From Chondrus crispus (taxonomy: Eukaryota; Rhodophyta; Florideophyceae; Gigartinales; Gigartinaceae): DNA of 64,000 nucleotides. Shown here piece by piece: positions 52,243-64,000 of this stretch (position 1 is its first letter; every line of letters starts with the position of its first letter). The notes under the pieces are model-generated. The model was not told the DNA's origin, searched no databases, and saw only the letters and a program-made list of their open reading frames with translations. Both the position numbers and the translations under genes were made by a program. The stretch spans positions 80,505 through 144,504 of the forward strand of contig NW_005179111.1 of NCBI RefSeq assembly GCF_000350225.1. The letters are read 5' to 3'.

Positions 52243-53924
52243 GTTCAAAGCATGCGTACAGTAGGGGGACGCACATTATGTGCGCAAGCATTTCCGTGGT
52301 AAAACTCAGTTTTTGTTCACAAAAAAGAAAAATATGACTCTGACACAAAAAATAATTTCCGGAGGCGCCCAATATGCTTCAGCATATTATGAGAGCGAAA
52401 TGTAGACCCACTGTATCCATGTGCATGATTCTACGATATCCTCACGTATCCATATTTTAACTAAACGCTTTCCATGGCACTCAGCACATCAATCGTGTTT
52501 GCGCATATGCAAAAGGGATTGCGTGTCCTTTTTTCTTTACTATACTTTCTCTGCTGGCAAGAAGCGCGATGCCGTCCCCATGTGACTGACATACAGTATT
52601 ATTCTTTTCATATATGAGTTTGACCCTCACGACGAGTTGGGGTTGTGCCCTTGTTAGTCGAGCGAATTGCACGGACCCAACGTCCCTATGCTTACAAACA
52701 TCAGTCAGATAATGAAGCTTTTCTTGCACACTTTCTTCCGCGCCTGTCCTAGTCAAAATATCTTCATGTCAGGCATTGCTTTTCGCGGTGCGATACACGC
52801 GCGGTTGTACGCGGTAATCCTTTTGACTCCTCTTTCTGCATTTGGGTGATTTCCCAGATCGCGTGTGCCGGACACGACGAGACAATAGAGATCTCCTTGC
52901 CTGTATCTCCCTATTTCAAGTCTGAAATCATACTTGCACGGCAAATAAAACCCTTAGCAACAGCAGAAATGCCGGTAGTGTGAGTCAGCCTACCAGCGTA
53001 ACAAAACCTAGATCAGGGCAACACATCTCTACCATTGGAATCGCCACGGCCTCAACTGTTCGAAGTAAAGAGATGTTGCTTAGTCCCCCCTATAGCCGAA
53101 GTGACGGAATGACATTGACCTCGTTTCTTTTGTGCACTGGTTTACGTCTCTGTAAGAATATGTTTTCTATATTCTGTTGCCGACCAAAAGTAGTTCTGTG
53201 GTTACGTTTTTGGGAAGCGAGTAACACGGCAAAAATTCTGTTTAGAAACCTACACATCTTGCGAGAGCGTGCCCGTCACTCAATTCGCACCTGCTAAGAA
53301 CGGACAACGTTGGTCGATATGCTGTTGGTTCAACCATGTGTCTCACTAGAGCCCCACGCTCCAAAAAATTCATCTCATGACATCTTGGAGCGTGCCTGTG
53401 AGACCATGAAGAAGAAATATGAAGGTGGTCATGAGGTTGTAAGCCTATACAAAAATCGCTGCTATGCTGTAAAAGGTCATTCAGTCCCTACTGTACGTCT
53501 GCTTTGAGGCACGAATTTGTCTGGCAATGGAGAAGACAATATGATTTCTGCGATTAAAAAAAGACACATTTTATAAAAATCAAGGGCATACATGATCGAC
53601 CGCATCATGGCACTCGATATTCCTACAGTACACAGTTAGAGAATCTGTGAAGAATCGGATCTCCCGCTACTGCGAAGATCTTTTCTCGCTACTGCGCGGT
53701 TTTCAGTGGATGGACAGGTCACCAACAATCTATTCCTCTCCCAACTAGTTTGCATCCAAACTCTGCATTCGCACTACTGGTGATGGAGAACGTCTCAGAA
53801 AACAAATCGCTCCCCGTCTCCATCCTAACCTGGCAAGAGTACAGGCAATTTTCATTCGAAACCCTCGGTGAATCTAGAACCCTCAACAGTGCCATGCGTC
53901 GAGAACACTTGCCGAAGCAAAGTT

Positions 53925-54882
53925 CTAGTTACGCTTGTTGGGAGACTTCCCTTCATGTATGTTCTCAATGTGGCGCTGTTCCGCACATGTGCCAAGCAAG
54001 TATGGAAAATACAGCTCACGAAAGTTAGAAGCCTGACATAGTCTGAGCCTGGTTCGGGTCTTACCCGTTTGTGCTAGTAAGGAACATACCTTGACATAAA
54101 AGTTCCGTGTGAACTTTGCACCGCAAATATAGCATGTATGTGGCTTCGCTCCAGAATGTGTAATCATGTGCTGTGATTCAGAACCATTGTAAATTCAAAG
54201 CGGAAAGAAGTGTTAGAACGTAATCAGCTCCGGGCCGGTTGCAGTTTATGAACCGGGAGTATCGATATCAGAGGGATGGACAGCTTACCTTTGTCAAGTC
54301 TGAAATATCGATAAAGCGCGGAGAAAGATACCCAGAATGAATGTCAACGTTAGGAAGGAGAATCGGTCTGGAAGCGAGACAAAGGTCAGCAGGGCACATA
54401 CCTCCTCTGTATCCAAACGATTTGTCACATAGGTTGCACGGGAAAGGACGGATTCCTTTGTGCGACACGTTTTCGTGTGTAGTTCTTTTCGACGGAGAAC
54501 TGAACGCCTTCCCGCAGCTTGCACAAGGATACTGCGCGCCTCTCGCATTGACATTCTTGGCACGTGCGTGAAAGACAGCGGAGTGTCGGTCGAATAGCTT
54601 TTGAGACTCAAACGTCCTGTTGCAATCCTCGCAAGCGAGGGCCACACTTCCGCCACTTGCACTGCCGATGCGTACAGCCTTCGGACCTTCTCTGGATGAG
54701 GAGGATGGCTTCGGGCTGGTGTTCGACTTCGGGTTCTTGCCATGCAGCCCTCGATGAGAACTCCCTACACTTGTACCGGTTGATTCATGGTTAGAGCGGT
54801 TGGTAGACGACCCGCGACTCGAACTTTCACGTTTCCTCGCACTCTTAGGCTCTAAACCATGAACGAGATGTGACAGATCCAT
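53925..54882 (-). CDS. C2H2 zinc-finger protein, four exons including an 11-nt microexon
   Basis: Proposed CDS complement(join(53925..53975, 54090..54170, 54289..54299, 54402..54882)), 207 residues. Introns of 102, 118 and 114 nt have donors GTATGT, GTAAGC, GTATGT and acceptors TTTCAG, CACAG, AACAG. The N-terminal 80 residues are Ser/Arg-rich and disordered. Four fingers of strict C-x2-C-x12-H-x3/4-H form follow (C84-H105, C120-H141, C149-H169, C177-H198). Finger 3 is completed only if the microexon (encoding D-L-T-K) is spliced in, and finger 4 only by joining exons 3 and 4. Likely a nuclear DNA-binding regulator; targets unknown. Without splicing the frame reads on through intron 1 to a stop at 54268. 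Confidence 0.85.
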
Positions 54883-56592
54883 TGATCAACGAAACAGGGG
54901 CACAGTAGAATTCGGAAGTCTGCGCAGGTCAGTCAGCGTACGGTTGGCATACCCACAAATCGATGGTGAATAATTCGTGAACTGGTTATATGCAGGGTAA
55001 AGACAGAACAGACGACTTAATAGCGGATGAGAAGAGAGAGGAGGATCTGCCACTGGCCGGTATTCCGTGAGATGGGGCTCACTGGTCCAAGAAAGTAGGT
55101 ACTACACTGACGCTGCTCCTTCGTTTCTGAGGCTTGCGAGCGCGCCACTGCCGTAGACCGCGTGTGCCTCGCTCGTGAGACCAAACAGAATACGACATTG
55201 TCCAGGCAAGAGGAGCGCTGGAAGTTCGTTCGCTTCTGCAGTGTTGCGAATTGTGTGGGAAGAGCCGGATTGTCATATGTCTGTGAAATGCTATCATCAA
55301 GCCGCCGCCGTGCGGCTCCGAAATATCGATAGGCCCACAAAGGCGCAGGCATATGCCTTTCTCAATACCCTCACTACGTAAAGCCGTCATACGGTGGGGA
55401 AAGGAGTGAACTCTGCCAATCAGAGAGTTAGAGTGTGAGGGACTTGCCACTTCCACGGCCCGGCAATGACCCAAGAGACGCAACAAGAGCTGCTTGGATT
55501 GCTGCTCCTAGATTGGAAGGATACGATTCAGTGATAGATGTTACATGCAATGGAAGTAAGTTATACCAAGTACCGCACACTTACCCTAGTGGGTGGCGTG
55601 TCGTCATGCAAATGTAAGAAGAGCACGTGAGTCGGTGCCGTCTATTGTGCAATAGCTGTTGTGGACAACTGGACATCCAGTCGATTCGCGGTTACCAGTG
55701 CCTTGACGTCATTTGACCTCATGTGAGGCTTCAAAATTTTCTCATGATCTAGCGGAGCGTTTTGCTTTATTTTTATTTTTATTGAAGCCAAGAACATTTC
55801 GGAGCATGCTGATGTACCATGTACTTCTTCGTGGGTCTTCATCACTTTGTCGCGAAGAAGGTCCAACTACCAAATGCTAACAGTGATCATACCTTTTCTT
55901 GAGCTAAGTTAATAAAAAGATCTTTCCTAGCTTCTGTGAGTAGGACTTAATGCAACCATAGTAGACGAAAGAGGTCCAAAAATCGTCATTATTTACAATA
56001 AAATAGAAAGTGTAGAAGAAAGAGCTAAAAGGAAGAGAAATTTGTAGTTTTTTTCGGGTTATGATGGCTTTTGACGGATAGACAGTGCAGCTGTAATCAA
56101 AGCGCGCGTCGGAGCGGCATAGTATTATGATTCCGCCTCTCACGATCTCGCCATGCTTTGCTCAGCGGCGAAGTTTCAGCAGGACGGAACGCGAGGGAGT
56201 TTGGCAGCGTGTCCAATCCTGAATGTGATGAAATGGAGCCTTTGCTTCAGAAGTTGCAGATAGAGGACGGATGCTGCAGCAAGTCGGATGCAGAGGTTTG
56301 GTGACAACCAATAAATTGTTTGATTAAATGTGATGACGAACTTTGAAAGCGACATTGACATTTTTCGAAACGTACAGCTCCGCTTCCGACTTTCGTCTAC
56401 CCTTGGAAATACTGTACCATCGCTGCGCAACATCAACGCTCTTACAGTACGTATTGCCTCGTGTGGTATGATATAGTACAGGGGACCGTACCCATTAGTG
56501 CCACCCCGTGTGAAACCCCCAAAACCTGCACTATTTAGAGACGGCATTAATAAGTGACGTTACATCTACTGTATCTGCATGCACTCGGTAAT
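54883..56592. other. Intergenic, no supported gene
   Basis: Short open frames only. Should contain the zinc-finger gene promoter near 54890-55050. Confidence 0.45.
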
Positions 56593-57224
56593 TTACGTCT
56601 GCCCGCTCCGTGTTGGTTCTCTGTTGTGTTTCGCAGTGAGAAACGCGCGCCTTTGCGACTTTAGATGCGATAGAGCGTCTGCAGCCTGGCACTCAGTCGC
56701 CAAAAGTTCCTGCTCTCCAAGCAATTCCGCGATCTCGACGACATAGGGTACAGTCCTTCTCTCTATTGTATCTTCTTCGCTCTCATCTTCATCACATGAT
56801 TGCATTTCTGGTGGATTGTGCACTACCCAAACCGTCTCCAAAACATCCATGGCGTCATTAACAGACGCTTCCACTACACCTTGACATCGTTGAGAAATTC
56901 GAGGAGGTTCAGTTCGACATGGGGGACTACTACTTACTGACGAGTCTTCATTTGGAGTGCTTTGAGCTTCTCGCTTGCTGTGCGGAGCAATGCTGGAGCA
57001 GTTGCTTTGATTTTGCGTACAGTCCGCGCTGCAATGCCGAACTGCCACACAACTGCTGGTGTACGGTGTCCATTGTCGAGCAGATCTGCGATTTCGAGCT
57101 TCTGCGATATGGTCAGGCGCTTGCGCGTCGCTTTGTCTTTTCCGGAACGGGAATCATGACAAGTACAAGCTAAGATATGTGAACGGTGTTCGGTGGCATG
57201 TTTGACACGTACGGACGGCAGCAT
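56593..57224 (-). pseudogene. pogo/CENP-B-like relic lacking the nuclease domain
   Basis: The first frame (57224-56934) has a CENP-B-type helix-turn-helix: KRLTISQKLEIADLLDNGHR, then AVVWQFGIAARTVRKIK. A second, overlapping frame (to 56593) gives an acidic tail (CDEDESEEDTIERRTV, EQELLATECQAADALSHL) of the kind found at pogo/Tigger C termini. The frames differ by one base near 56940-56990; a GTAAGTAG at the end of the first frame could instead be a splice donor. No DDE domain lies between them, so this is an internal-deletion relic or a small domesticated DNA-binding gene. Confidence 0.5.
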
Positions 57225-60200
57225 AACAGCCGGAACCGTATGACACGTGGCACTTTTTGTGTTCGTGGGTCTGGGTCTACACTATTTGGAGGGAGGCACA
57301 GATAAAAGCAGCACTAATGGGTAGGGCCACTGTACGCATATCCAAATGAGGAGAGAGTACGCTGTTCTTCCGCGGGCTGACCATCCTCGTCCTTTCCGTG
57401 CATGTATATTTCTGCCATGCAAACAATAATTCTCTCTATGCATTTGTGTTACTTGCCTCATGCGAGATGGCGATGTTACAAGCCAAACCGCCCATTAATG
57501 CTTCATACACTGATTCCTCGAAGGTCTTGTCTCACCGTTGCGGGTCGGAAGAGGGGGAAAGCCGACATTTCTTTTGCCGCTTCTCGCCAGCGGGACTCGA
57601 GAAATATAACGCGGTGAACTCTTTCTGTTTCAAACCGAAAAAACGGTCTTTGACGTTGCCCTGGGGGTGTGCCCTCCTCCTATCACAGATCGTGTAAGTA
57701 CTGCTGCTCAAATTCTCTTCATGGTCATGCACGAACCCTGTGTACGTGCGCCATCCTAATTTTAGGACTCGCGAGCCATTTTTGCAGACATCATTTTCTA
57801 TACAGCTACTGCCAATCCTTGTGTTTAAAAAAACATCTTGAGGACGTCCAGCATGAATGTGATGAGGACTATATTTGTGCCATATACCACGATACGATTG
57901 CGTCAAATACTGTATACGAAGAACGAAATGCTTCACTGGTGAGAGGCTACATAGCAGTGTTTCTTTGATATTGTCGTACATGTAAGTGATGGAGACCAAA
58001 TGGTATCGAAGAAACAGATTTCATGAGTAAACGTGCAAAACCCACTACCTTGGAAAGATAGAATTGTGCAAATGCGAGAAACTCGTTTCTTTACTAGTAC
58101 ACATTGCTTTATAAATGCAATTAAAAAGAATTAGATAATGCCATAGATGTTAAAGTTGAAGTGGTGTGTTACAGAGCAGTGCATGTGAAATTCGTCTAGT
58201 TGGTTTGTTTACGAAGGAGCGGAGCCGTCCGTCTAACTATCAAATATAGCAATGTCCTATTTACCGTCGCAGAAGCGTATGCGCCCAGTTTCAAGAATTC
58301 GTTCGGACGGGACAGAGAGACCTCGAAATATGTATTTTTTCAAGCAATTAGTAGAGTGTGCTTTAGAATACTGTTCACATATTTTTTAGACACCAGTGGG
58401 GCACTGCCCCAAGGGACCCACCAAGAGAGGTATTATGTCATGTTCAGGCTTTTTTCGGAGTATGGCACTTCCAGCTTTTACACACTAGTGTTAGGGGGAG
58501 GCGGGTATGTATGACTGCTGCAAGAACGTGTCGTTTGAACAAAGAGCATTAATTTAGCAAGGGAATTTCGTACTCTTAGGATGTGGGTTTCCTCTAAACC
58601 TCGACATCATTCAGATTAAAGTCTAGGCCATGGAACTCCAATGCGCTTTGGTCAGGTATTCTCGGAAGCAGCACGACAGTAGATCACACTCGTGTTGCAC
58701 CCTTGGAGCTTCATGAGCGAAGGCAAGTCTGTTTCCTTGAACGTACAACCGTTTTGTTATTGTTTCAAGAGTCTCGAGTAGCTTTCAGTGCTGCATAAAC
58801 TTCGTTTTTTGGTATGTAAAGTCTTTAATCGGCGCCAGTCTATCCAGACAGTCCGATTGGATATGATCTAGACATACTTCTGTACAGTAGTATGAAGAGG
58901 AAAACTCACGCAGGTAAAAATCTGGGGGACTCGTGAGTGATACAATCAAAGAAAGGGGCCTTTGGGCACATGTATAGTTTGCACGTGCTGTAGGTAATGA
59001 ATCCGAGCATGACTCGAAAATAAACCGTCTCATATTTCTGAGAAACTGAGATTGCTTTTAAAGGAAACCCTGATTAATCTGGATTTCTCCAATGAAGCGC
59101 CTCGCAATTACGGCTCCAAATGCAATGAAAAGAATCATTGTCTTGCAAATGCTTCAATCACCTCAGTATGTAAACACTTCTGTCGAGACGGAAACTTTTC
59201 GGGTTGCTATGGTTGTTCTTCATAAACGTCATAGCGCACAGGACAGGAGCGATAAGAAGCCTTTACAGTTTACATCAAAGTCAAAATCGGGATGCCTCAG
59301 CAAAGCACGCAGGTGTGGAATATGATCCTAGCTTTGCATAAAGGTGCGGGTTTTCAATCCGGTGGTCTATACTAAGAGACAAGGACGTCCTAGAAAAAGA
59401 ACTTTCAGTTTCATGGAATTTTTTGATACAGGTGCTCCTTGAAATAGAAGATTTCACAAGGACACTGACTGACCGGTCTAATTCTTTTCGTTCCAGCAAC
59501 AGGAGGACGCATCACTCTCAAGCCCTTGGCACAGTGATGCTTGCACTTGCACTGGCTGTGAAAATATCCGCACTTATTCCTCAACTACCTGCGAGGAATA
59601 AATGGTGGCCGGATACTCACAATTTGAAACTAGAGATTTGGAAACAATAGGACATACATCTGCGTTGAAGTCCTCCATCTAATCCGCCCTGAAAGTCATT
59701 TACCCGCTGTACAGCTGGATGATAGCAAACTTATTTTTGTTTGGAAAACGAAACTTAGCACTCCGAAGCAGCTTGTCTAAATCACACTATCTTGGATGCA
59801 CGATATTTAGGTCCTTCGTCCATGAAAGCCAGGAGTAAAATGCAAGGCTTTGAACGCGTGTTGTAGTGTAAGGATTACCTCGACAGAGGGCTTTCGGACC
59901 TTGCTAGTATGTCATGTCGATTCATAAAGAATGAAAAGCGATCATGCCAACAAGTAGAATGTGAAACTAGATCTCGCTGCCTCCTGCAAAGAGTCTATTC
60001 GTTCTTCAGGAAATATGTCTAGTGTCTATCCGATCAAGCGTTACCATAACATAAAAATCTGCGAATTGTATTTCATTTCAACTATGATGGCCACGGTTTC
60101 AATTTTTCTTTGGTAGATGGACTCGTTGTAACTTTTTTTCTGAAGTTAGGACCGAATAGAAAGCCCTCAACGCAATGCTTCTGTGCTACTGGCATGAAAT

Positions 60201-61013
60201 TAGCTTTAAGAAAAATGTTAACTGTAAGCTGAATTTTTCTTTTGAACACCTTTATATGCATCAACGAGTTGGATTTCACTAGAATCGACGAGCAAATGCT
60301 TTACCTGTGATGATAGCCTTCTGGCTTCGAAAAACAGAAGTGAAATCGCGAGTTAGTTTGTCTAGAAAAAAAAAAAAAAGTTTTGTCGGCATGAGGACTA
60401 ACAGCCCGATAGGCATTAGAATCTACGCGATAGTGTATGGCATTTCTCTTCTCCCGACGCGAGTCGTTTTCGTTAAGTGTATTACGTTTCAACAAGCGAG
60501 CATGACATGCTGTTATCAAACCTCAAAACAAAACAAAACGATAACCAAACTTTTCGGCCATTAAAACAAGTCTTGCAGTGTAAGCTCACTAATGAAATCC
60601 CCCTGAGTTTGCGAAAAACGTCCACTGTATACAGATTCGGCTCAGGTCTTGCCGAACAGAAACGGATAAGAAAATCTAAATTTGCACACGTGTGTGAAAA
60701 GAACAGGCAGTTCTGTACTTCAAAGCAGTATTGCACTGTAAGTATAGTTTCAGTATGGCACGAAAGCACGTGCCTGAGGCGTGCCGAGGGTCGTTTCCTG
60801 CTCAGAGACAAGGGGCAGGCTCTCATGATGAGTCTATCTTATCGAGCAACTGGCTGTCTCCACCGCCGGGCATCGAAAAAGTTTGGGAAGCAAACGAAAG
60901 AGATGGGCAATGGGATCCTTTGAGAAAAAATAAAGAAAAAACAACTCTACTTTTCGAAGAGCATTCCGAAGCAATTAGAAGCCACTGGAACGGACAAAAG
61001 CAGGCATACTCCG
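57225..61013. other. Intergenic, no supported gene
   Basis: AT-rich, many short open frames without domain signals. I see no transposon ends or tandem arrays. An unrecognised multi-exon gene cannot be excluded. Confidence 0.4.
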
Positions 61014-61340
61014 ATGACGCCGAGTGAAAAGCATATTCTTCGAATCACATCGTCGGGCACCATTCGAGCGTTTGTGGGATATGGAGATCGCATCTTGTCG
61101 GACTCCACAGTCGGACGCGTCCAAATTGTAGCGACCGGCAAGACCATCAGTAAGGCCATTTCTGTAGCCGAGATTCTGAAACGGAAACATGAAACCCTAC
61201 ATCAGATGACAGACCTAACATCCGAGTCTACTACTGAGGCGGCTGGGAACGCTGTCTCCCGGATCGTAATTACGCTGTCCGTTTCTGAACGCCATGTCGA
61301 TGTCAATCACCGTAGTTACGTTGCACCCGAAGACATGTAA
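61014..61340 (+). CDS. Alba-domain protein
   Basis: 108 codons, single exon. The whole protein fits the Alba fold of the Rpp25/Mdp2-like group: ITSSGTIRAFVGYGDRIL, RVQIVATGKTISKAISVAEI, LKRKHETLHQMTDLTS and SRIVITLSVSERHVDVNHRS. The G-x-(A/T)-I-x-K-A...AE-x-L-K-R signature marks the RNA/DNA-binding face. Eukaryotic Alba proteins act in RNase P/MRP or in mRNA regulation; which applies here cannot be told. An upstream overlapping frame (60731-61027) is unrecognised and not included. Confidence 0.82.
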   Translation: MTPSEKHILRITSSGTIRAFVGYGDRILSDSTVGRVQIVATGKTISKAISVAEILKRKHETLHQMTDLTSESTTEAAGNAVSRIVITLSVSERHVDVNHRSYVAPEDM

Positions 61341-62563
61341 GCAGCATCAGGGTGACTTTTTGGCAACCGACAAACTATTTGGGCCCGCGTATCGCGGAAC
61401 GACAAGGGTTCAAAGTGCTTCTGAGACAGAACTGCGACTATCAATAGAGAATGCTGAGCGCATTTATTATGAGCCACATGCCACGCTTTGGTGAAGATAT
61501 GCATCCTGTAGCAGCCATTTCTGTTGCTGAGCGTTCAGTGGAAGACAATTCGACAGTTTGTTGTTGAGATAGACGTCGACAAGAGAAGCATTTACGCATC
61601 CAGGAATTCCGATACTTGAGGACAGCAACGGGGAACAGCTTTGTCGTTGGACTGAAGCTGCAAACCCACCCACACAACGGAAAGAACACACACATCAAGT
61701 GCACTGAAGTAGTGATCATGGCATATCTGTTTTGGCACAGGTAAGACTGTTCGGTCCATTTAGAGATCACGACATTTGGAGGGATGGCCGTGAAATGGAC
61801 TCGTGCAGCATAGTTTGCCCCCTTTACTGTGATGTTCTTCCGTATGCATCTCGTTGTACATCTTCATGCACGGACGAAGAGTGTTGGTAAATTCATTTGC
61901 AGATTTCGTATCCAACTAACTCGAAGACTGACCCAAAAGATACTGTGGAAATGGGGGTCGACCTCGCATTGTATGAGCCTGCTTCACAACAGTTTTGTAT
62001 GCCCGCCTGTACTATGACAACCATGGAAGAACGAATAAGTGTGGGCAAAGCGTGTGGCCCATGGTATATATTGCAGACCAGGCAGGGTGTGGTCAGGTGT
62101 TGGGATCGGGTTTGGTTCATGTTGCTACCATGCTACCGTACATCAAGTGCAGCGGAGGGTAGTAATGCAACTCGGCGATATGACGACTTTTTCAATCGCC
62201 TCAAGCATCGCTTTGAACCAACTTGGCATCTAAGTTCAGGATGCCTGTAGTTGGTCCTAGCACCGACTGTAAAAGAAACTGCGTGTCAGGGATATGCTAT
62301 AGTCCTGACAACTAGCACGCAAATTGGGCGATGGGGTCAGAAAATAGGTATCAATCTGTTGGACGGAGTTCTTACAAGTACGGCGTTTTCATTTTAGCCT
62401 TAGCTTATCGAGTCATTTGCTAGTTAGGCAAGTACGGTAAGCAGTAGTTGTGCCACCAGCACGCACAAGCTCTCATCGCCAAATTAGTGTCTATGTTATG
62501 TGAGCATCAAAACTCTGCATATGGCCTCGATTCCAAAAGAGTGAGGTTCAAAATCCAACCAGG
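61341..62563. other. Intergenic between Alba and mannosyltransferase genes
   Basis: No supported coding sequence; the frame at 61897-62250 has no domain signal. Both flanking genes point into this region, so it should hold both 3' ends. Confidence 0.45.
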
Positions 62564-64000
62564 TTAGTTCCAGCGCGGCATCCACTGCCTCCTCGTAATC
62601 GCGTCGCCGTCGATAGGCCAAGCATAAACCCATGGAGCCCAAAACACAAACGCTGCGACCAAGGTAGCGATAATAACGACCGTAAGCGATACACGCACTC
62701 GCCTTGGCAGCGCATCGATGAGCAACGCCGCGAGCAGCTGACCGTACATCAGCGCGGGCAAGTAATGATACAAGAACGAGCACCTCTCCACGAACATGTA
62801 TGGCACAAGGTTCAAAACATAGCCCGCTAGCAAAAAGCAACCCACGCTCACCACCCTGTGCATGCTATGCTTCTCCGAGATGCGGTTCCTGTAACGCAGG
62901 ACGCACGGCAGCAAGAGTGCAAACAGTGCGACGGCCGCCGCTACCCAAAGGGCACTGGCGGGGTTCTGCAGCAAGTAGATGACGCGCACGACGGGACGGT
63001 CCTCCGTGTATCCCTCGGCCTTATCGACGTAATAGTATATGCCGCGCATATTCAGCGGCCACTCGTACCACTTGCTCTCCCATCGATGCCTCGTCTTGAT
63101 GCCGCGGTTGGTCTTGAACTGGCGCACATGCAACTCGAGCAACTTTTCGCTAAACGTGACGTTGTGGCTAGGGTCGTACGGGAGCGACGCGTTGCCGGTG
63201 AGCGTGGTGCGGAAGCGGTCGCTCATGCGCGTGGCCGTGGGCGACGAGCGGGTCGACAGACGCAGATGCAGCCACCACGGAAGGGCGTAGCACCCCAGGG
63301 CCAGCGCGGCCGCGAGCGCGCAGTGCGACAGCGGGGTGGGCTCGCGCGGGAAGCACAGGCCAAACAGACACACGACGGCGACGAGGAAGGGGGTGACGGC
63401 CGCGGTCCACTTGACCGAGAGCGCGGCGGCGGCGAACACGGCGGTGAGTGCGAGATAGCGAAAGTAGGCGGGCGGGGGTGTCCGCTTCTTCCACACGGTC
63501 GGGGCATGGGACAGGCGCCAGAGGCGCAGGGCGCAGAGCAAAGTGAGCTGAATGTAGCACATGAGCTGGGAGTCGACGAGGATGAGGCGGCTCTCGGTGA
63601 GCAGCAGTAGATCGAGCAGCTGGAAGGCGGCTGCGAGGGTGGCGGAGATGGGGGCCATGCCGAGGGCGCGGGCGATGAGGAACATGAGCGGGACACAGGC
63701 GGCGCCGAATAGCGCGGCGACGAGGCGCGGGGCGAGGTAGGCGTGCGTCGGGTAGGGCGTGGCGATCGGGAAGTCCAGGACGTCCGAAGGGAAGCCAGCT
63801 AGATAGGCGGAGAGGGCGAGAGTGAGCTTGCCGAGCCATGGGTGGATGTCGAAGACGAAGAGACGGTTGAGATGGTGGGCGATGAAGGAGGCGAAGTGCA
63901 GCTCATCAAAGACAACTGCGCGCGGCAGGTGCAGGCGGTACATACGCGTCAGGAGGGAGAGCAAGGTGAGGACGAGGAGCGGGTAGTTGCGCGGAGTGGA
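62564..64000 (-). CDS. Protein O-mannosyltransferase (GT39), lacking MIR domain; 5' end outside window
   Basis: The frame is open to the right edge and ends at TAG 62564-62566. The enzyme transfers mannose from dolichyl-phosphate mannose to Ser/Thr in the ER. Visible: VVFDELHF with the Asp-Glu pair of the first lumenal loop, DIHPWLGKL, YLAPRLVAALFG with the conserved Arg, several hydrophobic membrane segments, MSDRFRTTLTGN, then after about 15 residues ELHVRQFKTN...ESKWYEWPLNMRGIYYY, and C-terminal membrane segments with LYHYLPALMYGQ. In yeast and animal PMT/POMT proteins about 200 residues of MIR repeats lie between the MS..F...L.GN and EL....N motifs; here they are missing. The N terminus is cut by the window. 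Confidence 0.88.
   Translation of the reverse strand, partial: STPRNYPLLVLTLLSLLTRMYRLHLPRAVVFDELHFASFIAHHLNRLFVFDIHPWLGKLTLALSAYLAGFPSDVLDFPIATPYPTHAYLAPRLVAALFGAACVPLMFLIARALGMAPISATLAAAFQLLDLLLLTESRLILVDSQLMCYIQLTLLCALRLWRLSHAPTVWKKRTPPPAYFRYLALTAVFAAAALSVKWTAAVTPFLVAVVCLFGLCFPREPTPLSHCALAAALALGCYALPWWLHLRLSTRSSPTATRMSDRFRTTLTGNASLPYDPSHNVTFSEKLLELHVRQFKTNRGIKTRHRWESKWYEWPLNMRGIYYYVDKAEGYTEDRPVVRVIYLLQNPASALWVAAAVALFALLLPCVLRYRNRISEKHSMHRVVSVGCFLLAGYVLNLVPYMFVERCSFLYHYLPALMYGQLLAALLIDALPRRVRVSLTVVIIATLVAAFVFWAPWVYAWPIDGDAITRRQWMPRWN

Larger units (their letters stand above)
50413..53924. other. Intergenic, no supported gene
   Basis: AT-richer than the transposon part. Only short scattered open frames without recognisable domains. 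Holds a perfect 15-bp-stem hairpin (51858-51891) and a 22-bp direct repeat (52189-52242). Confidence 0.5.

Noticed and set aside
60731..61027. 98-codon frame overlapping the Alba start
   Set aside because: No recognisable domain and it overlaps the better-supported Alba gene in another frame; it could be an upstream exon but nothing shows this.
61897..62250. 117-codon frame
   Set aside because: No recognisable domain and several overlapping frames of similar length; not supported.

Overview
The window looks like repeat-rich eukaryotic nuclear DNA. Evidence: Ty1/copia and Ty3/gypsy LTR retrotransposons, PIF/Harbinger and pogo-type DNA transposons, a four-exon zinc-finger gene with introns of 102-118 nt (donors GTATGT and GTAAGC), an Alba-domain gene and a GT39 protein O-mannosyltransferase. 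Short introns, intron-poor genes and gene islands between nested transposons would fit a florideophyte red alga such as Chondrus. That is an inference; no species marker is present.

Layout. Positions 1-13219 are a pile of retroelements: parts of two LTRs of one gypsy-like family in opposite orientation, an end-less copia fragment, a 380-bp miniature LTR element (TRIM) inside that fragment, and a full copia element on the minus strand (1736-8862). Positions 13220-28445 hold a Harbinger-like transposon whose transposase gene is split by an 11.3-kb gypsy element on the minus strand ('gypsy-B', 14118-25431). Positions 28446-45094 are a second Harbinger element, complete with terminal inverted repeats and a TTA target duplication. 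Its transposase is split by a 13.6-kb gypsy element on the plus strand ('gypsy-A', 29523-43129; target duplication GATGC). A pogo-type transposase follows (45242-46792). From about 46.8 kb the sequence is a sparser, more AT-rich host region with a hypothetical gene, a gene cut by an assembly gap, a C2H2 zinc-finger gene, a pogo relic, an Alba-domain gene and a protein mannosyltransferase running off the right edge.

How the parts work together. Each Harbinger element pairs a DDE transposase with a convergent, separately encoded Myb/SANT-like protein, the usual two-gene arrangement of the superfamily. Both gypsy elements carry gag, protease and RT-RNaseH-integrase with a C-terminal chromodomain, with pro and pol in successive -1 frames. 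Both also carry a long extra region between pol and the 3' LTR. In both families this region is bracketed by two copies of a 'hairpin plus polypurine tract' module. In gypsy-A it also holds a roughly 60-bp-period array of stem-loops and a long antisense ORF. These shared 3' regions, and an 11-nt microexon in the zinc-finger gene, are the most unusual things in the window.
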